This document shows positions 48,329 through 56,938 of a stretch of DNA of 64,000 nucleotides, one piece after another. The notes beneath the pieces are model-generated. The model saw only the letters and a program-made list of their open reading frames with translations. It was not told the origin of the DNA and did not search any database. A program made the translations under genes and the position numbers. Within the stretch, counting starts at the first letter, position 1; every line of letters begins with the position of its first letter. This stretch comes from Sphingobacterium sp. SRCM116780 (GTDB lineage Bacteria > Bacteroidota > Bacteroidia > Sphingobacteriales > Sphingobacteriaceae): the NCBI RefSeq assembly GCF_021442025.1, contig NZ_CP090446.1, forward strand, positions 3,906,001-3,970,000, in the 5' to 3' direction.

Positions 48329-49939
48329 TTAACCCCCTGTAGAACAGCTGATCTTTTTCTTTCCAGATCCATATCCTTTTAATACGGTTCTTCCGTCCAC
48401 TAGTTGTGTTATTTTAACTGTATTTGTACCAACAATACTACTATTCCATGGAAAAGTATTAAATGTATTGCCATTCGTTAATACCAATGGATATAAAGTA
48501 CCTCCAGAAGTTTTGCTCCCAAACATCGTTACTACCCCTGTTCTACTGATAACAACTTTTACTAAGGGCTTTAATGTGGTGCCCTGTAAATTATAGATAG
48601 CTCCTATATTTGATCCTCCAGCTGCATTGACACCTTCATAAATACTTCCGTCAGCAAATTTGATGTTCTGGATTGAGGATCCCCCAACTTTTTGAAACTG
48701 TATTTCTTGAGTCGCTAACTTAACACCATTCACTTCCATGTTAAAAGCATTGTCCATATCAACAATGTCAAATACAAATCCATAATCTGCCCCTGGCGCA
48801 GTAATGGTTTTACTTATTGTTGTCCCATTCACATAGAAAACATTATCAATCATAGTCCCCTTTTTACCACCCAGGATAACTTCTGGATAATTCCAGTCCA
48901 AACCATCTGCACCCGCTACATCTTGTGTGCAGGTTTTGAATGTAAGATCTAATGTATAACGACTTCCTGGTTTTATTTTCAAACCACTTATGGGAAAATT
49001 GATCTTTGTCTCACCGTCTATCGTAATGCTGCCCAAATTTATAGTACCTGCGTTTTCAACAGGATTGATCAATAAAGTGGGGCTACTTGTGACTTGACGC
49101 ACTCCAGTTCCCAAGCTAGGGAAGATGATATTGGCACCTGCCGTGTTTACGGTATTATAGGTAATGGAACCATCGGCAAGCCTCAGATTTGCACCTGTCC
49201 TGGTTGGTTTGGCAACGGCGGCAATGATGGCGTTAATATTACCTGTCATATTGGGATCCATGTGTAGAACCGTGGTAACCTGACTGAACTGATGCTTTAA
49301 TATAACATTCAGGTTATTGTTTCCCCAATTTAGCTTAATCGTATTTTTAAAGTACATCAGATCTGCACTTACATTGGCAATAGTTGCGGTTGACAGATTA
49401 GCTTGATTACTTGTTGTAGGAGCGGTCGTGGTGCTATTGATGGAATAAACGACAAAAGTATAGGTTTTACCAGCATCTAGGGGTACACCTGGTGTTTGAG
49501 CCTCATTGCCGTAGGTGTAATTTTTTTCGACAACAAAATTTCCGTTACTATCGTAAACCAATAATTTATATTGAATACCCTTAACCAATACGGTATTGAC
49601 GATTTGGGAAGCTGCTTTATTGGTTGATGCTAACAATTTAGTCTCATTTTCAGAGCTGGTATTATTATTTAATTTTACGTCAATGGTATTACCCTTAGCA
49701 AAGGCTATGGTACTATCCAGGACCAGTTGTGCATTTAAGGAAGAAGGATTGGTGCTATTCGTGGTGGGTAAATCATATTCTTCAGAAGTTTCAGCAGCAA
49801 GCATATTAATATTGACGATGGCACCAGTGGAAGATGTGCTATCACTTGTTTCCTTTTGACAAGATTGTATACTGCCTAAAAGTGCTATCATCAATAGTAT
49901 AAATAGGGTGTTTTGCAGTTTTTTTATTCTAGTTTTCAT
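48329..49939 (-). CDS. Fimbrillin-like surface lipoprotein, module A
   Basis: 536 residues with a lipobox Cys (LLGSIQSCQKETSD, about residue 27). The N-terminal part resembles the FimA/Mfa fimbrillin beta-sandwich: a signature strand GIQYKLLVYDSNGNFVVEKN, then LDAGKTYTFVVYSIN and a stretch on Leu/Asn-rich strands. The C-terminal half differs from that of the other two paralogues here and lacks the WAR-x-NL/RCVR ending; it ends KKKISCSTGG. Exported and probably surface-displayed. It follows its microprotein by 15 bp. Confidence 0.75.
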   Translation of the reverse strand: MKTRIKKLQNTLFILLMIALLGSIQSCQKETSDSTSSTGAIVNINMLAAETSEEYDLPTTNSTNPSSLNAQLVLDSTIAFAKGNTIDVKLNNNTSSENETKLLASTNKAASQIVNTVLVKGIQYKLLVYDSNGNFVVEKNYTYGNEAQTPGVPLDAGKTYTFVVYSINSTTTAPTTSNQANLSTATIANVSADLMYFKNTIKLNWGNNNLNVILKHQFSQVTTVLHMDPNMTGNINAIIAAVAKPTRTGANLRLADGSITYNTVNTAGANIIFPSLGTGVRQVTSSPTLLINPVENAGTINLGSITIDGETKINFPISGLKIKPGSRYTLDLTFKTCTQDVAGADGLDWNYPEVILGGKKGTMIDNVFYVNGTTISKTITAPGADYGFVFDIVDMDNAFNMEVNGVKLATQEIQFQKVGGSSIQNIKFADGSIYEGVNAAGGSNIGAIYNLQGTTLKPLVKVVISRTGVVTMFGSKTSGGTLYPLVLTNGNTFNTFPWNSSIVGTNTVKITQLVDGRTVLKGYGSGKKKISCSTGG

Positions 49940-49954
49940 AGTTTTAATCTTCCT

Positions 49955-50125
49955 TTACCAATCAATGGTTTTGTAATCTGTATCTTCTACAATCCATTGA
50001 TCTTTAATTTCATTATAAACGTTTGGTGTGTGTACTGTTGCTGATCCAGCAGCAATTGCTTCCTCAAGTTCTACATATGTCAGTATGATTACAGGTGGGA
50101 AATATTTTTTCTTTGGAGCACTCAT
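49955..50125 (-). CDS. 56-residue microprotein, module A
   Basis: ATG at 50123-50125 and stop at 49955-49957. The sequence begins MSAPKKKYFPPVIILTYVEL, continues EEAIAAGSATVHT and ends DYKTIDW. It aligns with the two small proteins at 51940 and 55827 in three places: Y-x-x-P-x-I, the central LE-x-x-[IV]-AA-[GA]-S, and a C-terminal Trp with a penultimate Asp. It has no signal peptide of normal kind. The conserved position in front of a fimbrillin-like gene, in all three modules, argues that it is a real gene. Confidence 0.72.
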   Translation of the reverse strand: MSAPKKKYFPPVIILTYVELEEAIAAGSATVHTPNVYNEIKDQWIVEDTDYKTIDW

Positions 50126-50152
50126 TTTTGTGTTATTTAATTAAATAAAGAA

Positions 50153-50181
50153 TTGTTGCAGTTTTAAATATCTTGCAACAA
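50153..50181. promoter_or_regulatory. Inverted repeat upstream of module A
   Basis: TTGTTGCA at 50153-50160 and TGCAACAA at 50174-50181, about 28 bp upstream of the microprotein start on the minus strand. Candidate operator or leader hairpin. Confidence 0.4.
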
Positions 50182-50394
50182 ATAAATTTTATTAAGACAG
50201 CACAAAAATATAAGTTATAACATTAATTCTTTTAAATCAGAAGGCTTTAAGTTGTAAATGCAGTTGTTGAACTACATTTGCATGCTTGTATGTTTGCTAA
50301 GGGGTGTTTCGAAAATATAAATTAAAATACTAGAATTGTCATTGATTTATTAGGATGAAGAACCGCATAATAAATGTTACTCAGCTGTTTTCAG

Positions 50395-50425
50395 TATTAC
50401 TCATTAATTTATGAGTAATATTAAG
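50395..50425. promoter_or_regulatory. TGAGTAAT inverted-repeat motif, module A
   Basis: TATTACTCAT and ATGAGTAATA face each other across TAATTT, followed by TTAAG. ATGAGTAATATT-[AG]-AG recurs upstream of module C at 56164 in the same orientation relative to its gene. Shared control site by inference. Confidence 0.4.
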
Positions 50426-50519
50426 CCATATAACAAAATGAAAAATTAAGTAGAGTTTTGTTTTTTGTGGCAATGACTAGCATACGGGTCAAAGGGTAAG
50501 AAGTAAATATATTTGTGTC

Positions 50520-51300
50520 AGGTCAGTTATAAAAATTATCGGATACTCGCATTATTAAAGATAAAATAGAACAATTGATGGCATTTGCCAAAGCTAGGGT
50601 AGACCATGTTGGTAATTTTGGAAATGTAGATATTGTCTATAAAATTAGCAGATATAACGGCAAGTCTTGGTGTAGACTGCAAGTCGCAGTGGATAATGAT
50701 AATCTGCAGGTTGGCAATCTAGCTCCAGCGGTCGATCTCTTAGATACTCGGTATCCAAATAGTTGTTTACTGATATTCTAAAATACTGCAAATAATCATG
50801 AAGGAGAAATAAGGAATAGAAATGGAATATGAGAGTGTTGATGTGTAAGTTGCATGGATGATAAGAAAATTGGAGAGCTATGCGAGTACCCCTGGACATG
50901 TTTTGTAATTCGATTCAGGCAAGTATAAAAGACGGATTTATATTCATGCTACTCATTCTAAAGGAGACCGAAAACCAAATGATAAAGATTATTTTGCACA
51001 TACCTATTATTCGGAGGATCATGGGGAAATCTTAAAGTTAGATAAACAAATGCCTTTTGAAGGGTCAATGAAACCATGGCAACACAGATTTCCTCTATAG
51101 GATTATACATGAATTCACTTGTAACCAGCAGGGGGGAAACATAAAGCAAGCATTGTTTCTTACTCCAACAATAGGGGGTAGCATGGGATAAGATCTTTTA
51201 TGATCAGAACCTTAGTGATCATGTCAATCAAAGATTTGTACTTTCCTGAAAAGAAGGAAATCATTAATTTTTCATTAAGTAGACGAAGGTAAAGGTGTGC
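50520..51300 (+). pseudogene. Sialidase (BNR/Asp-box exo-alpha-sialidase) remnant
   Basis: Pieces of a sialidase appear in order but in different frames. YRILALLKIK near 50537 is a damaged YRIP motif. It is followed by MAFAKARVDHVGNFGNVDIV, LQVAVDNDNLQVGNLAP and VDLLDTRYPN (50578-50755), then an internal stretch around 50790-50890 (YASTPGHVL), then GKYKRRIYIHATHSKGDRKP and YFAHTYYSEDHGEI, an Asp-box-like strand (50920-51035). GLYMNS and WDKIFYDQNLSDHVNQ follow near 51105-51235. Several frameshifts and stops interrupt it. No functional protein is possible. Confidence 0.85.
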
Positions 51301-51939
51301 TTTTTATCTATTTTAAATCTTTTACAAGAACATCGCGAAAAAATCTTCTGAAATATTACAAATAAGATTGCAGAAGATTGGAATATTTTACGCAAAGAAA
51401 AGGCAACTAAAGAGGAATTAGATGTTTTTCAACCCTTTGTTTTAAATAGTTGTATAGTCAATTTTTGTGATTTATTATGAATTTTTCATAAGTTAATTTA
51501 TAAATAAGGTATGCGAGAATTAATAATACATAAGTTGTTAATAATCATTTTTTTAGTGAGTAAAATGTGATTTAGCAAGTAAATAATCTTCTTTTATCTG
51601 TCGAAACAATATCTTTAATTAATATGTTTTTATAAAGTTGCATTAAACACCAAATAATTTAATATACTAATTTAGTATTTAATAAAAAGTAAATGTAATA
51701 AGACTATTTAGCAAATATTTTTTTAAAAAACAAAATATTAGTAGTGTTTCCATTACAAATGCAAAATATATTGCTTACTATTGTAGTAATTATTAATTAA
51801 ATTATTGCAAACAAGATTTTTACACTATCCTTTTTGTGTATTTTTAATCTAAAAAATAGACTAATATGCTCTCAAACCAAACCAGATGCATAATAGAAAT
51901 GGTGATTTGGATAGTATAAAAAATTAACCAACATTAACT
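51301..51939. other. AT-rich gap with a short decayed coding tail
   Basis: A frame ending at TGA near 51480 reads AEDWNILRKEKATKEELDVF before the stop and looks like the C-terminus of a lost gene that I cannot identify. From about 51480 to 51939 the DNA is very AT-rich with no frame, and probably holds the module B promoter. No consensus TAnnTTTG box was found. Confidence 0.45.
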
Positions 51940-52125
51940 ATGAAAACAAGAAAAAAAATGAATTACAATACCCCTGTTATTCAGGAGGTAAGTGTCAAAT
52001 TGGAACAAGGAGTCGCTGCTGGTTCTGTTTCATTTACTGGAGGTATTGGCCCAGATCCAAATAACCCTGGAGTAGATGCTTGGGGTGCCGAATTACCTGG
52101 TGGATCAACCAGTGGAGATTTATAA
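51940..52125 (+). CDS. 61-residue microprotein, module B
   Basis: Starts MKTRKKMNYNTPVIQEVSVK; the central motif is LEQGVAAGSVSFTGG; it is then Gly/Pro/Asn-rich with a Trp (DAWGAEL) and ends TSGDL. The internal Met7 is an alternative start. It is paralogous to the small proteins of modules A and C. The lipoprotein gene follows after 34 bp. Function unknown; see findings. Confidence 0.75.
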   Translation: MKTRKKMNYNTPVIQEVSVKLEQGVAAGSVSFTGGIGPDPNNPGVDAWGAELPGGSTSGDL

Positions 52126-52159
52126 ATCTATTATTTTATTAGTTTAATATAAAGAAATC

Positions 52160-53878
52160 ATGAATAAGCAATTCAAAATGATATGGAGCTATAAAGCTGT
52201 CATATTGTTATTTTTATATGCTGTCCTATTAATGCAAGGCTGTTCGAAGTCTACAAATGGAGGAGAGCTCTTGTTGGGAGATAAGACACGGTTGACAGTT
52301 AGTGTCTTGGGGATAGTTGAAGGTGGTGTCATTGGGAACAAAGGACAATCTTTAGCAACTAAGGCTGCGGTTAAACCAGGTCTTGCAATAGCAAGTGAAA
52401 TTGTAAGCCACATAGAAGGTTTTGATTCTCGGTTCTCGGTCGTTGAAGATGAATTCAAGGGAGATAGAATGGTATCTATTTCCAATAATGATAAGGAAGG
52501 AACAGCTACAACTGTGCGTGCGGAAAGTATGTCTAATGGTATCTACTATCATCTGATCGTTTATAAAGTGTCAGACAATTCTGTTGTAGCTAGTCAAGTA
52601 ATGAGATCGGGTGATGCGGTTCAAATTATAGTTGATGGTGGAGTACAATACAAATGGGTTGCATTTTCGTATAATACAGCTGTGGCCGCAGATTTACCAG
52701 CAGTGGCTGATCCAGCAGCACCAGTGGTGTCTATGGGTCAAAATAAAGATTTCTTATATGCGAGTGGTACTATTACTGTCAATTCTTTGAATACACCTTT
52801 AGGAATAGTATTTAGTCATAAATTAGCTCGTATTGGGGTTGAACTGAATACAATGGGTATGTTTGCAGACCTAAATACAGCGACTGTTGTTAATGAAAAC
52901 CAATTAAAAACAGGTAACTTTAATTTATTGACTGGAACTGTAACAGGAGCGCTAACTACGATCGCTACAGCTTCAACTTCTACTTTTACACGCCCGACAG
53001 CTTATGGTTTTGATGATCGCAGTACTGCTTATTTTTATACAGCAGACCCAGCTTCATTGCCAAATCTAAATATTAAATTAACAGGTCTTAGTATTAAACT
53101 GGATGCTTATGCAGTTTCGCAAAGTCAAGCGACTCGCAACTTTGGGGTCTTATCAACTGTATACAGTTCACCTAATTTTGTACCTGTATTGGGGCAAAGT
53201 AAAACATTTAGAATTGACCTGCTTGAATCACCTATTACAACCACATCCAATAATGGTGGTGCTGTTGTAACTAGATGGGCGCGTGCCAATCTATACTATG
53301 TTTCTGGAGATCATAATCCTTATCGTTTCCATCATCTTAATCAGAAGACACAAGATAACAATACCTTTTTTGCGTTTGGTGCTATACATCCACAAACCTA
53401 TGCAACTGAAGGTGCTGAGGCTGATCCATGTGCATTGGTATATCCTACAGGTGTTTGGAGGCAAGCTACACGATCGGATTATCAAGGTTTAGTAGGACGA
53501 AGCATCTTGGAAGGAGGTTTTATATCCGCAAAGACACCAACACGGGTTGCAGGACAATATCTCGAATATGCTGCAGTGGGTACAGCTTCACCTTATCCTA
53601 CGAATGCTGTACGTTTTAATCTAAACGGTTCTGCTGTAGGTGTATCTTTAGTCGTAGGTCTAATTGATCTTAATTTTGGATTTTATGGACAAAATGCGGA
53701 GGTTTGGACAAGTACATCATTGATAAGCCTTCCTCCTCTTGTAAGTCTTGGAGCGATTCATTATGAAGCAACGGGTACTACCCATGGCTTAGTAACGGAT
53801 ATATTAGATCTACAGCTATTGGGAGCTGTAAATGTAGTGAAATCAAATTTTATGAATGTTCGTTGTGTTCGGAATTAA
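52160..53878 (+). CDS. Fimbrillin/FISUMP-like surface lipoprotein, module B
   Basis: 572 residues with a lipobox Cys (AVLLMQGCSKSTNG, about residue 28). The N-terminal fimbrillin-like part includes YYHLIVYKVSDNSVVASQVM, VQYKWVAFSYN and NKDFLYASGTITV, each with a counterpart in module C. The C-terminal domain begins VVTRWARANLYYVSG and ends FMNVRCVRN, with ADPCALVYPTGVWRQATRSD in between. This matches the Fibrobacter-succinogenes-type major paralogous (FISUMP) domain. Probably a cell-surface or pilus-associated protein. Confidence 0.78.
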   Translation: MNKQFKMIWSYKAVILLFLYAVLLMQGCSKSTNGGELLLGDKTRLTVSVLGIVEGGVIGNKGQSLATKAAVKPGLAIASEIVSHIEGFDSRFSVVEDEFKGDRMVSISNNDKEGTATTVRAESMSNGIYYHLIVYKVSDNSVVASQVMRSGDAVQIIVDGGVQYKWVAFSYNTAVAADLPAVADPAAPVVSMGQNKDFLYASGTITVNSLNTPLGIVFSHKLARIGVELNTMGMFADLNTATVVNENQLKTGNFNLLTGTVTGALTTIATASTSTFTRPTAYGFDDRSTAYFYTADPASLPNLNIKLTGLSIKLDAYAVSQSQATRNFGVLSTVYSSPNFVPVLGQSKTFRIDLLESPITTTSNNGGAVVTRWARANLYYVSGDHNPYRFHHLNQKTQDNNTFFAFGAIHPQTYATEGAEADPCALVYPTGVWRQATRSDYQGLVGRSILEGGFISAKTPTRVAGQYLEYAAVGTASPYPTNAVRFNLNGSAVGVSLVVGLIDLNFGFYGQNAEVWTSTSLISLPPLVSLGAIHYEATGTTHGLVTDILDLQLLGAVNVVKSNFMNVRCVRN

Positions 53879-53946
53879 CACAAAAGCTACTTTAAAGCTG
53901 TTGAATCTTTCCTAGAGGAGATCTTGATGGACTTGTATTTATTTAG

Positions 53947-53997
53947 GTATAATAAGAAAGAGGTTTGACATCATGTCAAACCTCTTTCTTATTATAC
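53947..53997. terminator. 24-bp perfect-stem bidirectional terminator
   Basis: Arms 53947-53970 and 53974-53997 around a TCA loop; the core AAGAGGTTTGACA / TGTCAAACCTCTT. It separates converging modules B and C. Confidence 0.85.
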
Positions 53998-54023
53998 GAA
54001 TTATTTTGTCTTCTCTTTTATAA

Positions 54024-55766
54024 CTAAACCCCTGTACTGTTAGTAATTTGTCTCACACATCGAATATTTTTTCCTTCTGCTTTAGGTGCGCTAGGATAAG
54101 TAACATTGGTCCATACAGGTACAAAGAAAACAATGGCAAATGATGCTCTGGCTTCAGTAGCAGTGGTGGCATTTATACCGGTGCCTGACCAGTAGCTAAA
54201 GGTTCCTGCTGCAAGACCTCCCAGGCCAATCCCTGCAGGACTACCCGTAACAGTCCCTGATGTTGTACGGTAACCTCCTAAAGCAACGAATAAATCAGGG
54301 TCATCATAAGCTGAATTGATTGGGTTATCGCTATCACGAGTCCAAACATAAGCATACTGCACGCCAAAGAAGAATCCTGCCTCTGATCTTTTCTCATTTG
54401 GCTGAGCAAGTAATTGCCATTCTGCTGCGGTTGGCATACGCCAAGTTCCTGCTGGATATGCAGCTGCACAAGGGTCAAAGCTACCTGTTGCTCCTGTTGG
54501 AGTCGTTGATTTCCAGTTCCAAAATTCTGTATTCACTTCGGCACTTGTAGAGCCGCCAGGATTCGGTTTTAAGCGATATTGATCCATATGAGCAGCATTA
54601 TACCTTAAATTAGTTCTTGCCCAATATATCCCCTTCACCTTTACTGGTGAATCGATAACTCTCATGGTGATCACATAAGAAGAGCCTTGGGTAGGAGTAT
54701 AAGCTGCTGGATAAGTATAGATTTTATTAGAAGCAAATGAACGTACCCGAGCATCCTCTATAGCAATTTTTAGTTCGTTCAGTTTTATCTTAAAATTGTT
54801 AGCTGTTATGGCAGCTGGATTGACGGTATAAAACGTCGCTGTTTTTACTGTATTGCTTGGATTGCCTGCTACAGCAACCATGCTTGATCCTAAGATAGGA
54901 TTTACATCGACTAAGCTGGAATAATTGCCCGTCTTAATGTCTAAATCCCCAATTTGAATAACATTGGTATTGGTACTATTTTTCACAACGGAGATACTTG
55001 TTGCATTATCAATCGTTCCAAATGTGCCTCTTACATTTAGTTCTACTTGAATCTTTGCTGTATTGCGTCTGAAGATGATATTCAGATAATTCTCTCCATA
55101 AACAGTACTGATCGAGCCAGAAGCATACAAAACATCCTTGTTAGTTAAGCTACTTTTTGCGATGATACCTGAGCTGTTGATGTCCGGCATTGTACCTGTT
55201 GACTCGTTAATAGAAACTGCATACCAAGTATAGTTTTTACCAGCATCGATTTTGATCAAAGGATTCGTTCCAGAAATAGCTAATTTATTGACAATTAATA
55301 CATTAGACGAGTTGTAAATAAGTAGCCGATATTGGACGCCAGTTCCCATAAGCACATTCGCAGCGCGTAAGGGAGAATTGGAAGAAGCAATACTCTTGTT
55401 GTTAGCTGTAGTACTTATGGTAGTATTTGTGCCAATTGCTGATTGTACGAGGTTACTCGTGCCTGCATTTTCTTTTACATCAATAAATGCGTCTACGTCA
55501 CCCAATGAAACTAAACTAGTCCCATTAGTTGTTGTTGAAGATTCTCCTGAAATTCTGTTATTGCTCGAGGCTCTGAGGTTGCTTGTTGATGCATCCGAGT
55601 CTTTAATAAGAATAACCTCCTCTATACCCTTAACGGTAACATTCAGAACCGTGCCGTCTACTGCGGGAGTAACGGGATCATTTTTTGAAGAACATGATGC
55701 AAAAATGACCAAACAAACGAATGTTGTAGCCATTTTTAATGTATATTTTTTTAAAAATAAATTCAT
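54024..55766 (-). CDS. Fimbrillin/FISUMP-like surface lipoprotein, module C
   Basis: 580 residues with a lipobox Cys (LVIFASCSSKNDP, about residue 25). Segments shared with module B: VQYRLLIYNSSNVLIVNKLA, KNYTWYAVSIN and NKDVLYASGSIS. The C-terminal FISUMP-like domain is clear: KGIYWARTNLRYNA, DPCAAAYPAGTWRMPTAAEW (the family hallmark), VWTRDSDNP and NIRCVRQI. It follows its microprotein gene by 60 bp on the minus strand. Confidence 0.8.
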   Translation of the reverse strand: MNLFLKKYTLKMATTFVCLVIFASCSSKNDPVTPAVDGTVLNVTVKGIEEVILIKDSDASTSNLRASSNNRISGESSTTTNGTSLVSLGDVDAFIDVKENAGTSNLVQSAIGTNTTISTTANNKSIASSNSPLRAANVLMGTGVQYRLLIYNSSNVLIVNKLAISGTNPLIKIDAGKNYTWYAVSINESTGTMPDINSSGIIAKSSLTNKDVLYASGSISTVYGENYLNIIFRRNTAKIQVELNVRGTFGTIDNATSISVVKNSTNTNVIQIGDLDIKTGNYSSLVDVNPILGSSMVAVAGNPSNTVKTATFYTVNPAAITANNFKIKLNELKIAIEDARVRSFASNKIYTYPAAYTPTQGSSYVITMRVIDSPVKVKGIYWARTNLRYNAAHMDQYRLKPNPGGSTSAEVNTEFWNWKSTTPTGATGSFDPCAAAYPAGTWRMPTAAEWQLLAQPNEKRSEAGFFFGVQYAYVWTRDSDNPINSAYDDPDLFVALGGYRTTSGTVTGSPAGIGLGGLAAGTFSYWSGTGINATTATEARASFAIVFFVPVWTNVTYPSAPKAEGKNIRCVRQITNSTGV

Positions 55767-55826
55767 CTTTTTAGGTTTATATAATATAATCTATTCTTTG
55801 TTTTTATTCGTAAAACAAAGAAAATG

Positions 55827-56012
55827 CTATAAATCAAAATCTTTATTTTGAGAACCAGCATTTGTCCAATCAGTCACTTGTGGTGTATAAGGTGTGCTGG
55901 AATTTCCAGGATTAATATTTGCTGATGCAGCAGCAATACCCTGTTCCAATTCTACCCCAATAGCCACAATGCTAGGTACAGTATAATATCTTTTTAATTT
56001 GTTCATTTTCAT
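55827..56012 (-). CDS. 61-residue microprotein, module C
   Basis: Starts MKMNKLKRYYTVPSIVAIGV; the central motif is ELEQGIAAASANINPG; it continues through a Trp (VTDWTNAG) and ends KDFDL. The motif order and the penultimate Asp match modules A and B. The internal Met3 is an alternative start. Confidence 0.75.
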   Translation of the reverse strand: MKMNKLKRYYTVPSIVAIGVELEQGIAAASANINPGNSSTPYTPQVTDWTNAGSQNKDFDL

Positions 56013-56163
56013 AATAACATGCTATCTTATTATAATGTTTTTGCTAGATGTATTTTCTAAGTGTTTTTACTTATCGATGTAAAGTTAAGTGTTTATTAAT
56101 CTTTAACATATGTAATTTATCATATATAGTTTTTTTTGTAGTTTGAGTACTACATGCTATATG

Positions 56164-56188
56164 ATGAGTAATATTGAGTAGTATTAAG
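56164..56188. promoter_or_regulatory. Tandem GAGTAATATT / GAGTAGTATT motif, module C
   Basis: Two 10-bp near-identical direct repeats (GAGTAATATT, GAGTAGTATT) followed by AAG, about 150 bp upstream of the module C microprotein. The first repeats the module A motif at 50411-50425. Confidence 0.4.
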
Positions 56189-56440
56189 TATGCGATAATT
56201 GCTATTAAATAGCACATAATATGAATCAAAAAAATATTTTTTGATCAACAATTTTTTCGATTATAAATAGAATTATGTTTCAAAATTAATGTTACTTATT
56301 ATGCTTATATATTCTTGCTGTATCCTTTATGTTGAAGATCCACTTTCAATGTTAAAATAGTTCAATGAAAGAAAGATATTGATCAATCAAAAAAAGGATA
56401 TCAAAGCATTAAAAATAAATCAGGGGTCCAACCTCCGTAT

Positions 56441-56584
56441 TCAACACCTAAATAGTATCTGTACATCATCTTCATCAGAGTCAACTGTAAAGAATGCTAA
56501 AAATTGATCTTGATCGGAGACTTTTGTTGTATTAGCAAGATATGATTTTAGTAAAAGATTATCTCTTGCGGCCCTAAAATACAC
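56441..56584 (-). pseudogene. Short decayed coding remnant, unidentified
   Basis: An open minus-strand stretch of 47 codons reads like coding sequence (AARDNLLLKSYLANTTKVSD then FLAFFTVDSDEDDVQILF) and ends at TGA. Only a GTG could start it, and nothing recognisable extends it. Probably the tail of a lost gene. Confidence 0.35.
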
Positions 56585-56601
56585 ATAAATAAAAAAAAAT
56601 A

Positions 56602-56631
56602 TTGCAAGAGAAAATATTCGTTATATATTTG
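56602..56631 (+). promoter_or_regulatory. Promoter of the DUF4198-TonB receptor operon
   Basis: TTG at 56602-56604, a 19-bp spacer and TATATTTG at 56624-56631, an exact fit to the Bacteroidota consensus. The start codon lies about 300 bp downstream, which implies a long leader. Confidence 0.6.
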
Positions 56632-56725
56632 CATTGTTTTTAATGAGTCTAAATAAGAAATACAAAATGTAATTGAGAAGTGTAATAAAATAGGCTCAAT
56701 AAATAAAACGCATTAAAATTAAAAA

Positions 56726-56816
56726 CCATGCAGTAGACGGCAATCTACTACATGGCCATTTGTTATGATCAGCTATAACTGATCATAAGAGGATTCTTTA
56801 GCAAACTAAAAAATCC
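56726..56816 (+). ncRNA. Structured 5' leader with three consecutive hairpins
   Basis: H1 at 56726-56755: CCATG-C-AGTAGA, loop CGGCAA, TCTACT-A-CATGG. H2 at 56763-56788: TTATGATCAG, loop CTATAA, CTGATCATAA. H3 at 56791-56816: GGATT-C-TTTAG, loop CAAA, CTAAA-A-AATCC. H1 and H3 share the same layout of 5 bp, one C-A mismatch and 5-6 bp. None is followed by a T-run, so they are not ordinary terminators. The element lies between a strong promoter and the uptake operon. A riboswitch or processing element is inferred. Confidence 0.5.
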
Positions 56817-56938
56817 ACTCCCGATCATGTGATATATGGAAGGATGTACAAGATAGTAAAAATGAGGTTCTCATAAAAAAAATCTTATATATCCTTTCAT
56901 AATAAAGTTGAACAATGTATAAAAACAGACAACATATT

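Noticed and set aside
53283..53619. Alternative frames inside the module B lipoprotein gene
   Set aside because: Shadows of the real frame, which has a lipobox and a FISUMP ending.
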